From the NCBI GenBank assembly GCA_026003195.1, contig BPGU01000003.1:660763-724762 (forward strand): 64,000 nt of DNA, given 5' to 3'. Source of the DNA: Armatimonadota bacterium. GTDB lineage: Bacteria > Armatimonadota > HRBIN16. Position 1 is the stretch's first letter, and the number at the start of each line of letters is the position of its first letter. Positions 50,876 to 59,377 of the stretch are shown one piece after another. A model generated the notes under the pieces. It saw only the letters and a list, made by a program, of their open reading frames with translations. It was not told the origin of the DNA and ran no database searches. Made by a program: the position numbers and the translations under genes.

Positions 50876-52032
50876 AACCCCTCTCGCAAGCGGTGGCTTC
50901 GGTTCCACCATCGGGCATCCGTCGGTTTTTCGATGTGGCAGCGCAGCTGGAGGACTGCATCTCGCTGGGCGTGGGTGAACCCGATTTCGTCACCCCCTGG
51001 CACATCCGCGAGGCAGCCATCTGGGCGATTGAGAAAGGTTTCACCACCTACACCTCCAATTATGGGCTTTTCACCCTGCGCCAGCGCATCGCGGCGCATC
51101 TCAAAGCACGCTACGGGGTAGATTATTCTCCTGAGAACGAGATACTGGTGACCGTCGGGGTCAGTGAAGGGCTGGATATTGCGATGCGCGCCCTGCTCAA
51201 CCCGGGTGATGAGGTGATCTTCTTCGAGCCGAGCTATGTCTCGTACGCACCCTGTGTGTTGTTCGCGGGCGGCAAACCGGTGCCCGTACCCACCGACTAC
51301 CGGCTGGGCTTTCAACCCGACGTAGACCGCCTGCGTCAGGCGATTACCCCGCGCACGAAGGCAATCCTGCTCTGCTACCCCAACAACCCAACGGGCGCAG
51401 TGGCTTCGCGCGACGTGTTGCAAGAGATAGTACGCATAGCCGTTGAGAACGACCTGTACCTTATCAGTGATGAGATATACGACCGGTTGATATACGACGC
51501 CGAGCACACCTGTGTCGCCTCACTGCCCGGTGCGGCAGAGCGTACCATCCTGCTGGGCGGATTCTCTAAGTCCTACGCGATGACCGGCTGGCGCATCGGC
51601 TACGCCTGTGCGCCTGCACAGATTATCGAGATGATGATGAAGGTGCATCAGTATACGATGCTGTGCGCACCCATCGCCGCCCAGAAAGCGGCGGAAGAGG
51701 CTCTGGAGCATGGGGAGCCTGAGGTAGAGCGGATGCGTCGCGAATACGACCGTCGCCGTCGCCTGATTGTGCGGCGTCTCAACGAGATGGGTCTGGAATG
51801 CGTCCCCCCACAGGGGGCGTTCTATGTGTTCCCCTCCATCCGCTGCACCGGTTTGCGTTCGGAAGAGTTCACCGAGCGGTTACTGTGGGAGGAGCGCGTG
51901 GCGGTAGTGCCCGGCAACGTCTTCGGGGACAGCGGCGAGGGACACGTGCGCCTTTCCTATGCCACTTCTCTGCCCAGGATAGAAGAGGCGTTGCATCGCA
52001 TCGAGCGGTTCGTCAATAAAAAAGCAAAGTAA
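50872..52032 (+). CDS. PLP-dependent class I aminotransferase
   Basis: 386 residues, fold-type I. Motifs: ISLGVGEPDFVTPWHIREAA, YTSNYGLFTLRQRIAAHL, LLCYPNNPTGAVA (Asn of the PNNPTG), DEIYDRLIY (Asp and Tyr), and the PLP Lys in GGFSKSYAMTGWRIGY. The last Arg (GHVRLSYATS) binds the substrate carboxylate. Typical for aspartate/alanine/aromatic aminotransferases in cytoplasm; substrate undetermined. Overlaps the Lrp regulator. Confidence 0.95.
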   Translation: MKPLSQAVASVPPSGIRRFFDVAAQLEDCISLGVGEPDFVTPWHIREAAIWAIEKGFTTYTSNYGLFTLRQRIAAHLKARYGVDYSPENEILVTVGVSEGLDIAMRALLNPGDEVIFFEPSYVSYAPCVLFAGGKPVPVPTDYRLGFQPDVDRLRQAITPRTKAILLCYPNNPTGAVASRDVLQEIVRIAVENDLYLISDEIYDRLIYDAEHTCVASLPGAAERTILLGGFSKSYAMTGWRIGYACAPAQIIEMMMKVHQYTMLCAPIAAQKAAEEALEHGEPEVERMRREYDRRRRLIVRRLNEMGLECVPPQGAFYVFPSIRCTGLRSEEFTERLLWEERVAVVPGNVFGDSGEGHVRLSYATSLPRIEEALHRIERFVNKKAK

Positions 52033-52047
52033 ACCTTTCACGGCTGA

Positions 52048-52115
52048 AGCCAGCCTTCGCTGGCTGTAACCCTGCGCAGGCGGGGTTTCGTCTGGAAGGG
52101 TGCGGCTTTAGCCGC
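52048..52115. repeat. Three-hairpin extragenic element, second copy type
   Basis: Hairpins AGCCAGC-CTTC-GCTGGCT (52048-52065), imperfect AACCCTGCGCAGGCGGGGTT (52068-52087) and GCGGCT-TT-AGCCGC (52102-52115) follow the aminotransferase stop. The middle arm resembles AACCTGCGTCAGCAGGTT at 28719. May act as a terminator and/or be a dispersed palindromic element. Confidence 0.6.
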
Positions 52116-52165
52116 AAGACATCCACCATCTGCACACGTAGAAAGTAGCGGTCAGGAGGCAGAAT

Positions 52166-52789
52166 ATGTTCGGCAACTTACGAAGTGGGACGACAATACT
52201 CTGGGCACTGATAGCACTGTCAACAGGAGCGCACGCCGACAGGATCATCCTCACTCCTTCGGCGTATAACCTGCCGCCCGGCAGTGTCAAGCTGGAAATT
52301 GCCCGGCGCGAAAGTCAAGGAGGTCTCACTCAGTACTGGGTAAACCTGGGGCTTGTGGGTGGAATCGAGCTGGAGGGAACGCGCACAGAGACGCGGAGAC
52401 AACAGATAGACAGCCTCAGCCTGCAATATAATATCCTGCCCGACATCGGCTTCACTCCGGCGGTGTCGGTAGGTGTGCGCGATGTGGCGAACAAGACAGA
52501 CGATGGTATCGCTTTCTACGTAGCGGTCGGCTATCGTCTGCCCTACATGCCCCCAAACCCCTTTATCGACGAGATGTACCTGTTTGGCGGCATCGGCGCA
52601 GGGGGGATCAAGGGACCTTTCATCGGCGCAGAGGTGCGTACACCCTACCGCATCCTGCTGAGTGCGGAGTACGACAGTCGGGTATGGAACGCAGCTGTCT
52701 CCTGGGAACCGGTGCCCCTGTTGCAGCTGCGCCTCTATAGCATTGATGGAGAAACCTACTATGGTGCCTCTCTGGCGGTGAGCTTCTAA
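52166..52789 (+). CDS. Outer-membrane beta-barrel-like protein
   Basis: 207 residues with a signal peptide (about 1-24, STGAHADR). The mature part alternates polar and apolar residues in strands (LTQYWVNLGLVGGIELEGTR, DGIAFYVAVGYRLPYM, GPFIGAEVRTPYRILLSAEY) and ends with Phe (LAVSF), all typical of a small outer-membrane barrel. No family recognised; YjbH/autotransporter-like barrel proteins have a similar style. CAGGAGG precedes ATG 52166. Confidence 0.75.
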   Translation: MFGNLRSGTTILWALIALSTGAHADRIILTPSAYNLPPGSVKLEIARRESQGGLTQYWVNLGLVGGIELEGTRTETRRQQIDSLSLQYNILPDIGFTPAVSVGVRDVANKTDDGIAFYVAVGYRLPYMPPNPFIDEMYLFGGIGAGGIKGPFIGAEVRTPYRILLSAEYDSRVWNAAVSWEPVPLLQLRLYSIDGETYYGASLAVSF

Positions 52790-52791
52790 CG

Positions 52792-53925
52792 GTGAACGAC
52801 CTGCAACGTTTTATCGCCTGCATGGAGTACGAGCCTGCAGACCGACGCCCGAACCATGAGCTGGGTGTGTGGGCACAGACCGCGCTGCGCTGGCAACAGG
52901 AAGCCCCGGAAGCGGTGAAGGATTTTCAGTGGAACTGGTTTCACGGTGAGGACGCGCTTGGGCTGGACCGGCGCGAATATATCCCCGTGAACTTCGGTTT
53001 TATTCCTCCCTTCGAACCCCAGATGATCGAGGAGACTCCGGAGTATGAAATCTATCGGGACTCGCTGGGTATCGTGCGCAAGGCGCTGAAAGAAGGAGCC
53101 GTTGGCGGTGCACGCATGTGTATGGACCAGTACCTCGCCTTTCCCGTGAGCAAGCCGGAAGACTTTGCCGAGGTCAAGAAGCGCCTTGTCGCCGCCATTC
53201 CCGAACGTTATCCCGCCGACCTCGACGCCCGTATCGAGGACTGGAAAAGACGGAGTTGCCCGCTCATACTGGGCGAAAACTGTGCAGCGAACGGATTCTA
53301 CTGGCGTGCGCGGGAGTTTATGGGTACAGAAGCACTGTCGTATGCCTGGTACGACTACCCCGACCTGATGCATGAGATGATGGAGTTCTTCTGTGACTTT
53401 ATCATCGAAACCAGCCGACCGGTTCTGGAGAAAATACAGATAGATTACTTCACCCTGAACGAGGACATGTGTATGAAAAACGGTCCTCTACTCAGCCCGG
53501 AGACTTTCCGAAAGTTTATTTTTCCGCACCTCCAGCGAATGGTAGAGTTTTTCAAAGCGCACGGCACCCGTTATTTCGCGGTAGATACCGATGGCGACCC
53601 GACACCACTCATCCCCTTGCTGCTGGATGCGGGCGTGGATGTGCTCTGGCCCATTGAGCGAGCGGCGGGCGTTTCTCCCCTGGAATGGCGCCGCCGTTTC
53701 GGCAAAACGCTCAGGCTATGGGGCGGGGTGGACAAAAGGGTGCTCACGCAATCGCGCGAAGCCATCCGGGCGCACCTGCGCGAATGGATACCCTTGATCG
53801 AAGAGGGGGGATGTATCCCCACCATAGACCACACCGTGCCGCCGGACGTACCCTGGGAGAACTTCCGCTACTACATGGAAATGAAACAAGCCCTGCTGCA
53901 AGGGGACTTCAGCAAGCTGGCTTAG
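52792..53925 (+). CDS. UroD-family corrinoid methyltransferase-like protein
   Basis: 377 residues from GTG 52792, 2 bp after the preceding stop. Family of uroporphyrinogen decarboxylase-like proteins (MtaA/CmuA type): FNWFHGEDALGLD-like start, DYFTLNEDMCMKNGPLLSPE, FRKFIFPHLQRMVEFFKAHG, YFAVDTDGDPTPLIPLLLDA and RLWGGVDKRVLTQSREAI. The Cys in EDMCMKNGP and in EEGGCIPTIDH are candidate zinc ligands as in methylcobamide:CoM methyltransferases. Heme genes are absent, so methyl transfer is more likely than porphyrin decarboxylation. No corrinoid protein is adjacent. Confidence 0.85.
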   Translation: MNDLQRFIACMEYEPADRRPNHELGVWAQTALRWQQEAPEAVKDFQWNWFHGEDALGLDRREYIPVNFGFIPPFEPQMIEETPEYEIYRDSLGIVRKALKEGAVGGARMCMDQYLAFPVSKPEDFAEVKKRLVAAIPERYPADLDARIEDWKRRSCPLILGENCAANGFYWRAREFMGTEALSYAWYDYPDLMHEMMEFFCDFIIETSRPVLEKIQIDYFTLNEDMCMKNGPLLSPETFRKFIFPHLQRMVEFFKAHGTRYFAVDTDGDPTPLIPLLLDAGVDVLWPIERAAGVSPLEWRRRFGKTLRLWGGVDKRVLTQSREAIRAHLREWIPLIEEGGCIPTIDHTVPPDVPWENFRYYMEMKQALLQGDFSKLA

Positions 53926-53927
53926 CC

Positions 53928-55340
53928 TCACTCCCACTCGGTATGGAACGTCCCTGCTTTGTCCACGCGCTCGTAGGTGTGCGCACCAAAGAAGTCGCGC
54001 TGTGCCTGTATCAGATTCGCGGGCAAGTTGGCGCGGCTCATGCTCAGCAGGTAATCTACCGCGCTACTGAGCACCGGCACAGGGATGCCGCAGGTATGCG
54101 CTGCGTCCATCACCTTGAGCGCGAACGGCATGTTTTCCAGCACAAACGCCTGTGCCTTCGGGCTGAGCAGCAGATGCGGGTTATCGCCTCCCTCTTGCAC
54201 AATCTCCCGCAGGAAGTTCAGCATCCGCGCGCGGATAATGCAGCCGCCCTTCCAGATGCGCAGTACTTCCGACAAGTTCAAGCCATAGTCATAAGCGCGG
54301 GACGCCTCCGACAGCAACCACAGCCCTTGCGAGAAGGCAAGAAACATGCTCAGGCGCAAGGAGTGTTCTATTGCCTCTGTCAGGAGCTGCGTATCCAGCG
54401 GGCACGAGTGGCATAGCGCGTCGGAGATGGCTTCGGCTATCTTCACTCGGTCTTCCTTGAAATGCGACAGGGTGCGGGCGAAAACTGCCGTTGCCAGCGA
54501 GGGGGTCGGCACGCCGAGGTCTAACGCTGCCTGCGCCGTCCATTTGCCTGTACCCTTCTGCTCCGCCTTGTCCAGAATCATCTCTACCAGCGGTTTGCCC
54601 GTTTCCTCATCGCTCTTGCGCAACGCTTTGTAGGAGATTTCCATGAGGAACGAGTTCAACTCGCCCTGGTTCCACTGCTCGAAGAGGTCGGCAATCTGAG
54701 AAGTGGAAAGCCTCGCCGCGGAGCGCAATACGTCGTAAGCCTCCGCTATCGCCTGCATGATGGCGTACTCGATGCCGTTATGCACCATCTTGACGAAGTG
54801 CCCTGCGCCCCCGCGTCCTAAATAGGTGCAGCACGCGCCGTCCTCCGTCTGTGCCGCAATGCGCACGAGCACCTCTTCCACCAGCGCGTACGCCTCGGGG
54901 GTGCCTCCGGGCATGATAGAGGGTCCCTCCAATGCCCCGCGCTCGCCGCCGCTGACGCCCGTGCCGAGGAACAGAAGACCTCTGGTAGCGAGGCTTTCCA
55001 TGCGCCTTTCGGTGTCGGCGTAGTGCGAATTGCCCATGTCGATAACCAGGTCGCCGCTCTCCAGCAGGGGGACGAGGGTTTCTATCATGGCATCTACCGC
55101 CGCGCCAGCCTGCACCATCAGGATAATCTTGCGCGGTCGCGCCAGGCTCTGTACAAAGGTTTGCAGGTCATAAGCGGGGGTGATGGGCTCACCATGCACA
55201 CGATCCTTCACGAACGCTTCGGTGCGCGCGGCGGTGCGGTTGTACACGCTGACCGAGTAGCCCTTGCGCGCGATGTTGAGCGCGAGGTTTTGTCCCATTA
55301 CGCCCAGACCAATCAGACCGATGAAGTTGCCTTCTGCCAT
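53928..55340 (-). CDS. gnd: 6-phosphogluconate dehydrogenase, decarboxylating
   Basis: About 470 residues, usual length. GLIGLGVMGQNLALNIARKG is the NADP site, GNSHYADTERRMESLATRGL and GTGVSGGERGALEGPSIMPG line the active site, KMVHNGIEYAIMQ carries the Lys and His, and GTGKWTAQAALDLGVPTPSL is the family signature. It makes ribulose-5-phosphate, CO2 and NADPH in the pentose phosphate pathway. Start ATG 55340 (MAEGNFIG). The FGGY kinase and SDR at 57.8-60.2 kb could supply 6-phosphogluconate from gluconate. Convergent with the UroD-like gene. Confidence 0.97.
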   Translation of the reverse strand: MAEGNFIGLIGLGVMGQNLALNIARKGYSVSVYNRTAARTEAFVKDRVHGEPITPAYDLQTFVQSLARPRKIILMVQAGAAVDAMIETLVPLLESGDLVIDMGNSHYADTERRMESLATRGLLFLGTGVSGGERGALEGPSIMPGGTPEAYALVEEVLVRIAAQTEDGACCTYLGRGGAGHFVKMVHNGIEYAIMQAIAEAYDVLRSAARLSTSQIADLFEQWNQGELNSFLMEISYKALRKSDEETGKPLVEMILDKAEQKGTGKWTAQAALDLGVPTPSLATAVFARTLSHFKEDRVKIAEAISDALCHSCPLDTQLLTEAIEHSLRLSMFLAFSQGLWLLSEASRAYDYGLNLSEVLRIWKGGCIIRARMLNFLREIVQEGGDNPHLLLSPKAQAFVLENMPFALKVMDAAHTCGIPVPVLSSAVDYLLSMSRANLPANLIQAQRDFFGAHTYERVDKAGTFHTEWE

Positions 55341-55400
55341 CTTCTCAAACCTCCACCTGTGCATTAGCCAGCACAGACGACAATCCCTGCATGTGGAGGC

Positions 55401-56909
55401 TTATCTCTGCTTACGCACCGTCACCTTTCGAAGGAGCAGTTCCCCTGCCGTACCCAATCGGAAGTCTGCACCGTTTGCTCTGTTCACAAAACGAGCGTCT
55501 TGCAGCGACACCCGGAAGGTTCGCCACGTGCCAGAGTTGCCCAGGGTGAAGCGCTGCGCTGGCTTAAACGCACCGTTGTGTACGCTACCAGCCGGGTCGG
55601 CGGAATCGTACTCCAGTGTGAACTCACCGCTGCCATCCCACACTTCTATCTCTATCTGCACCGGCAGGTCATTGTCGTAGTAAAAGCTATCATCTACCTG
55701 GAAGTAGGCGAAGCGCACGTTGTGATGGCGATTGGGCAGGGTTCTCCACGCCGAGACACCCCCGACTTCGGCAGGCTCCATCAAGCCGTCGCCGTTGGGG
55801 TCTATATGCAGGCGGATACCTCGGTCCACTGGTTGCCTCTCCAGTACAACGGAAACCTCTTGCGCTCTGCTATATGCCCCTTGCGGGCGCAGCTGCACTT
55901 TTCGCCGAAACAGAGGAGCGTATCGGGCGTTGAGCCGCACATACTGGTCACCGTATTCCCGGGAGGGGCAGATGTCTGTGCCCTCATGCAGCTCGTTCCA
56001 GGTCTCAATCATCACGATGGAGGGACGGCGTTTGGGGCTCATGCGCAGAATTTGCTCCCAGCTGCGCTCAAAGAACTTGCCTCCTTCGCGGTCGCGTACC
56101 AAAGGCGCTCTGCCCGGCACGGCAGAGTGGTCGTAGCCCGGTCCAATCGCCGCTACCTCCAGAATGGCAGGAGCCAGCGCACCGCCCCACGCGTACACGC
56201 TGTCCGTCCTCACCTTGCCCCAGGACACCTCTCGCACAATATAGGGGCGACAACCGAAATCCTTTTCGAACTGCCGGTATACGAAGTCTATCGCCTGCTG
56301 GTTGTAGTCCTTGGCGAACCCGGCGGCGTACAGGAATATCATCGGGCGGTGGTCTATCATCGCCCACAGCCTGGGAGGCACTAGGGAAAAGAAGTCGCGG
56401 ATGGAAACATAAAACCACTCCTGACCCTCGCGTGTCGTGAGGTCAGCATGGTAATTGTCGGCGTTCCATTGCAGGGTAGAGGTGTCGTAGAACAGCCCGA
56501 TTTTTGGCGGACGGCGTCTGGCAGCGAGCATCTGTTCCTGCGCTTTGACCAGAGCCTGCAGCCCTTCAAAGCTCCAGTAGAGCCCTTTGCCTGGCTGGCG
56601 GTCGGCAGGGTTGCCCCAGTAGACGGGCAGGATGAAGTCGATCCCCGCTCGCAGGATGTCCTCCATCTCGCGCCGATGCCATTCAGGCGAACGATAGCTG
56701 TAGCCCTGTGGGTTCGCAGGATGGTCGGTGAGTGCGTCGGTACCGTCGGGGTCCACGAAGTGCTCACCAGTGTTCACGTCGTACCAGTAGAAGTAGTAGG
56801 TGCCCACAATGGGTTGCCCGGAGCGATAGGTAGACTGCGCGCGAATGGTCGCAGGCTTATGGGCGATGTGCTTGCCCATCGGGGGTAGTTGCAGAAAGCG
56901 TTCAGGCAT
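55401..56909 (-). CDS. Glycoside hydrolase-like TIM-barrel protein (GH99/DUF5010-like)
   Basis: About 502 residues from ATG 56909 (MPERFLQL), with AAGGAGGAG upstream; no signal peptide. The barrel part (about 20-370) contains GTYYFYWYDVNTGEHFVD, EMEDILRAGIDFILPVYWGN, PKIGLFYDTSTLQWN and VMIETWNELHEGTDICPS, the WNE-containing pattern of GH99/GH71-like and DUF5010 proteins. A C-terminal beta-sandwich follows (about 375-502; ALERQPVDRG-like LERQPVDRGIRLHIDPNGDG). Glycan hydrolysis is inferred; catalytic residues are not certain. It lies 19 bp after the toxin-like gene. Confidence 0.75.
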   Translation of the reverse strand: MPERFLQLPPMGKHIAHKPATIRAQSTYRSGQPIVGTYYFYWYDVNTGEHFVDPDGTDALTDHPANPQGYSYRSPEWHRREMEDILRAGIDFILPVYWGNPADRQPGKGLYWSFEGLQALVKAQEQMLAARRRPPKIGLFYDTSTLQWNADNYHADLTTREGQEWFYVSIRDFFSLVPPRLWAMIDHRPMIFLYAAGFAKDYNQQAIDFVYRQFEKDFGCRPYIVREVSWGKVRTDSVYAWGGALAPAILEVAAIGPGYDHSAVPGRAPLVRDREGGKFFERSWEQILRMSPKRRPSIVMIETWNELHEGTDICPSREYGDQYVRLNARYAPLFRRKVQLRPQGAYSRAQEVSVVLERQPVDRGIRLHIDPNGDGLMEPAEVGGVSAWRTLPNRHHNVRFAYFQVDDSFYYDNDLPVQIEIEVWDGSGEFTLEYDSADPAGSVHNGAFKPAQRFTLGNSGTWRTFRVSLQDARFVNRANGADFRLGTAGELLLRKVTVRKQR

Positions 56910-56928
56910 GGGAAGATCTCCTCCTTCG

Positions 56929-57480
56929 CTAATCCATACTGCACGAGCTGAGATAACCGCAGGCGGGGCAGACCAGCTTGCACCCATGCAGCGGTTTCAT
57001 CGTGTAACCGCACACGGGGCAGGTGAGGTAAGTCTGCGCGGAGGCAACTGCCGACGGCGAGGGAAGCGGCTCCTGTACGCGAGGTTGTAACTCCGGCGTC
57101 GCCTTCTCCGGCGGTCGTGTGACCAGCGGGTAGACGCGCGCTCGATGCCCTTCCACGATGACGAGGCTGGTCATCAGTTTCGCTTCGGGCAGCTTGTGCA
57201 GGAGTGTCTGAAGCGTTTGCATCTGTACACGCGGGTGCGGGTCACCTGCCAGTAGTAGAATCGCTCCCGGACGCCATCCCCCCTCGCGGGAGATGAGGCG
57301 GGCAAACGCAGGCGATGCGCTGACCAGCACGCGCCCCTCGCGCCAGGCGGTTTGAACGAGTGTCACATCGTTTGCTCCGTGCAGGGTGGGGTCGTCGCGT
57401 ACCTCGCGCACGTCATGCCCCGACTTGCGCAGCCACGCTGCCACCTGCGCGCTAATCTGGCTATCCAGCAGCAGCTTCAT
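56929..57480 (-). CDS. DUF5615-type PIN-like toxin with C-terminal zinc ribbon
   Basis: 183 residues. Residues about 1-115 match the Mut7-C/PIN-like DUF5615 family (MKLLLDSQISAQVAAWLRKS, GHDVREVRDDPTLHGANDVT, GRVLVSASPAFARLI with the acidic positions). The C-terminus is an extra zinc ribbon, CPVCGYTMKPLHGCKLVCPA plus CGYL, after a Pro-rich linker. DUF5615 proteins pair with DUF433 antitoxins and are thought to be RNases. Overlaps the DUF433 gene by 20 bp. Activity unproven; a zinc ribbon may change target choice. Confidence 0.85.
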   Translation of the reverse strand: MKLLLDSQISAQVAAWLRKSGHDVREVRDDPTLHGANDVTLVQTAWREGRVLVSASPAFARLISREGGWRPGAILLLAGDPHPRVQMQTLQTLLHKLPEAKLMTSLVIVEGHRARVYPLVTRPPEKATPELQPRVQEPLPSPSAVASAQTYLTCPVCGYTMKPLHGCKLVCPACGYLSSCSMD

Positions 57481-57694
57481 CGTCGCGCTCCAGCCTTTCC
57501 GCCGCGGCGAGCAGCGCCAGACGAAGGTCCTCCTCGCTCAACTGCGGATACGCGCGCACAATCTCCCGATGGCTCATGCCCGATGCAAAGCATCGCAGGA
57601 TAAACGAGACGGGTATCCGCTCCTCGGGAATGCTGAGCGCGCCCCCGCAGATACCGTTCTCCTTCCGCACACGCTTTTGGGCGTACAGGCTCAT
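57461..57694 (-). CDS. DUF433 family antitoxin
   Basis: 77 residues. GICGGALSIPEERIPVSFIL and the end FASGMSHREIVRAYPQLSEE match the DUF433 antitoxin pattern (GGxPxIxGTRIPV...GxSxExIxxxYPxLt), with PEER replacing the usual IKGTR. DUF433 proteins form a winged-helix-like antitoxin and DNA-binding module. First gene of a toxin-antitoxin pair with the DUF5615-type gene. Start ATG 57694. Confidence 0.85.
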   Translation of the reverse strand: MSLYAQKRVRKENGICGGALSIPEERIPVSFILRCFASGMSHREIVRAYPQLSEEDLRLALLAAAERLERDDEAAAG

Positions 57695-57777
57695 TGTGGA
57701 TCCCTCTCTGATTACCTCTCCACACTACTATTCTACCTCTTTCGACTGGCGAGGAGAAACGTTCGTTCTACAGTCAC

Positions 57778-57807
57778 TTGCCCGGCTGTATGCAAAGCGT
57801 GTATAAT
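57778..57807 (+). promoter_or_regulatory. Promoter of the FGGY kinase operon
   Basis: TTGCCC (57778-57783), 18 bp, perfect TATAAT (57802-57807). Predicted start near 57814, about 32 bases ahead of ATG 57846. Confidence 0.75.
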
Positions 57808-57845
57808 GGCGTCAGCATTCTGGTCGTTTGGATGGGGAACAGGGC

Positions 57846-59339
57846 ATGGAAGGCGAGCCGCTGATACTCTCGGTAGATGTGGGCACTACGAACATCAAAG
57901 CGGGTGTCGTAGACGCCAGCGGCCGGGTACTGCAGGTTGCTCAGCAAGAGCTGCCCCTGGCACGCGACGAGAACGGCAAAGCCGAACACGACCCGCATCT
58001 GTTGTGGAATACCTTCTGCGTGGTAGCGAGGCAAGTTTCCAGCGGCTACAGCGGGAAGATAGGCGCGCTGGTGCTCTCTGCCTACCAGCTGAGCCTGCTC
58101 GCTCTCGATGAAAGAGGCGAGCCATTGACCGGTATCATCACCCTGCTGGATACTCGCCCACAGCACACCTACCCGCGTCTGATGGAGCGGATAGACGCCC
58201 TGCAGCTCTATCAGCGCACCGGTTGCCCACCGCTGTTTCACTATCCGCTTTCCAAAATCTTCTGGCTGAAGACAACCCACCCGGACCTTTTCGCCAGGGC
58301 GCGGCGATTCGTGGGAGCAAAGGAATACCTGATATACCGCCTGACGGGGCAGTGGGTGACGGAAGCCAGTTTAGGCACGGCGACGCAGCTGATGAACCTG
58401 CATACCCTGCAGTGGGATGAGGTTGCGCTGAACCTGCTGGGGCTGGAGGAGCATCGCTTGCCAGAGCCTGTGCAAGCAGACAGAGTGCTGGCGACCCTTC
58501 CCGAGTCGGTTTGCGCCGAGCTGGGTGTGACACAAGGCTGTCGGCTGGTGCCGGGTGTGTACGATGGGGGAGCGGTAGCCATCGGCATTGGCGCGCTGCT
58601 GGGAGGGACAGGCGCGGTGAATCTGGGCACCACGGCGATGTTGCGGGTGGCGATGCCACAACCGGTGCTGGACAGCGACCCCGCCATGCGACTGCAGACC
58701 TGCTACCTTGCCTGCGGTAGATGGTTCCCCGGTGGCGCGATTAATAACGCAGGTATCACCCTGCGCTGGTTGCGCGACAGCGTGTTGCATATCGATTACG
58801 ATACGATGAACCGCGAGGCGGAAGGTGTTCCTGATACGGCGGGGCTGTTTTTCCTGCCGTTCCTCAGTGGCGAGCGCAACCCGCAAATCGGCAACGCGGC
58901 GTCAGGTGTGTTTTTCGGGCTGCGAGGCTACCACACGCGCGGGCACATCGTGCGGGCGGCGATGGAGGGGGTTTGCTTCGCCCTGCGTATCGTGTATGAT
59001 GCTTTACGCGAGAACGGCGTGAGCCCGAGGGAGATACGCATCGGCGGAGGCGGCTCGCGTTCCCCGTTGTGGATGCAGACGATGGCAAACGTGCTGCGTG
59101 TTCCGCTTCAGGTGAGCCATGTAGACGAGCCTGCGCTGGTCGGCTCGGCGATACTGGGCTATGCGGCGCTGGGCGTGTATGCGGACGTGGAACAAGCCAC
59201 GCGGGCCATGGTGCAGACCGGCAAGCAGTATGTACCGCAGGAAGATGCTGTAGCCGCTTGCGAAAAGAAAAACCGCTTCTTCCGCCGCCTGATGCGGGAT
59301 CTGGCAGAGGCTTTTGCGGAACACACATCTCTGGAGTAG
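57846..59339 (+). CDS. FGGY-family carbohydrate kinase (gluconate/xylulose kinase type)
   Basis: About 497 residues. ATP and sugar sites: ILSVDVGTTNIKAGVVD at the N-terminus, NLGTTAMLRVAM, the FGGY signature region GVFFGLRGYHTRGHIVRAAM, and RIGGGGSRSPLWMQTMANVL. FGGY kinases phosphorylate gluconate, xylulose, glycerol or rhamnulose. The next gene is an SDR for sugar acids 38 bp downstream and gnd is close by, so gluconokinase is my preferred guess. Start ATG 57846; TTG 57828 also in frame. Confidence 0.88.
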   Translation: MEGEPLILSVDVGTTNIKAGVVDASGRVLQVAQQELPLARDENGKAEHDPHLLWNTFCVVARQVSSGYSGKIGALVLSAYQLSLLALDERGEPLTGIITLLDTRPQHTYPRLMERIDALQLYQRTGCPPLFHYPLSKIFWLKTTHPDLFARARRFVGAKEYLIYRLTGQWVTEASLGTATQLMNLHTLQWDEVALNLLGLEEHRLPEPVQADRVLATLPESVCAELGVTQGCRLVPGVYDGGAVAIGIGALLGGTGAVNLGTTAMLRVAMPQPVLDSDPAMRLQTCYLACGRWFPGGAINNAGITLRWLRDSVLHIDYDTMNREAEGVPDTAGLFFLPFLSGERNPQIGNAASGVFFGLRGYHTRGHIVRAAMEGVCFALRIVYDALRENGVSPREIRIGGGGSRSPLWMQTMANVLRVPLQVSHVDEPALVGSAILGYAALGVYADVEQATRAMVQTGKQYVPQEDAVAACEKKNRFFRRLMRDLAEAFAEHTSLE

Positions 59340-59377
59340 CAGGTTTCAGACAGCAACTGAACGATAAGGAGGAACGG

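Noticed and set aside
52792-53925. hemE (uroporphyrinogen decarboxylase of heme synthesis)
   Set aside because: The sequence lacks the usual hemE N-terminal signature and has Cys residues as in methyltransferase relatives; no heme genes are nearby.
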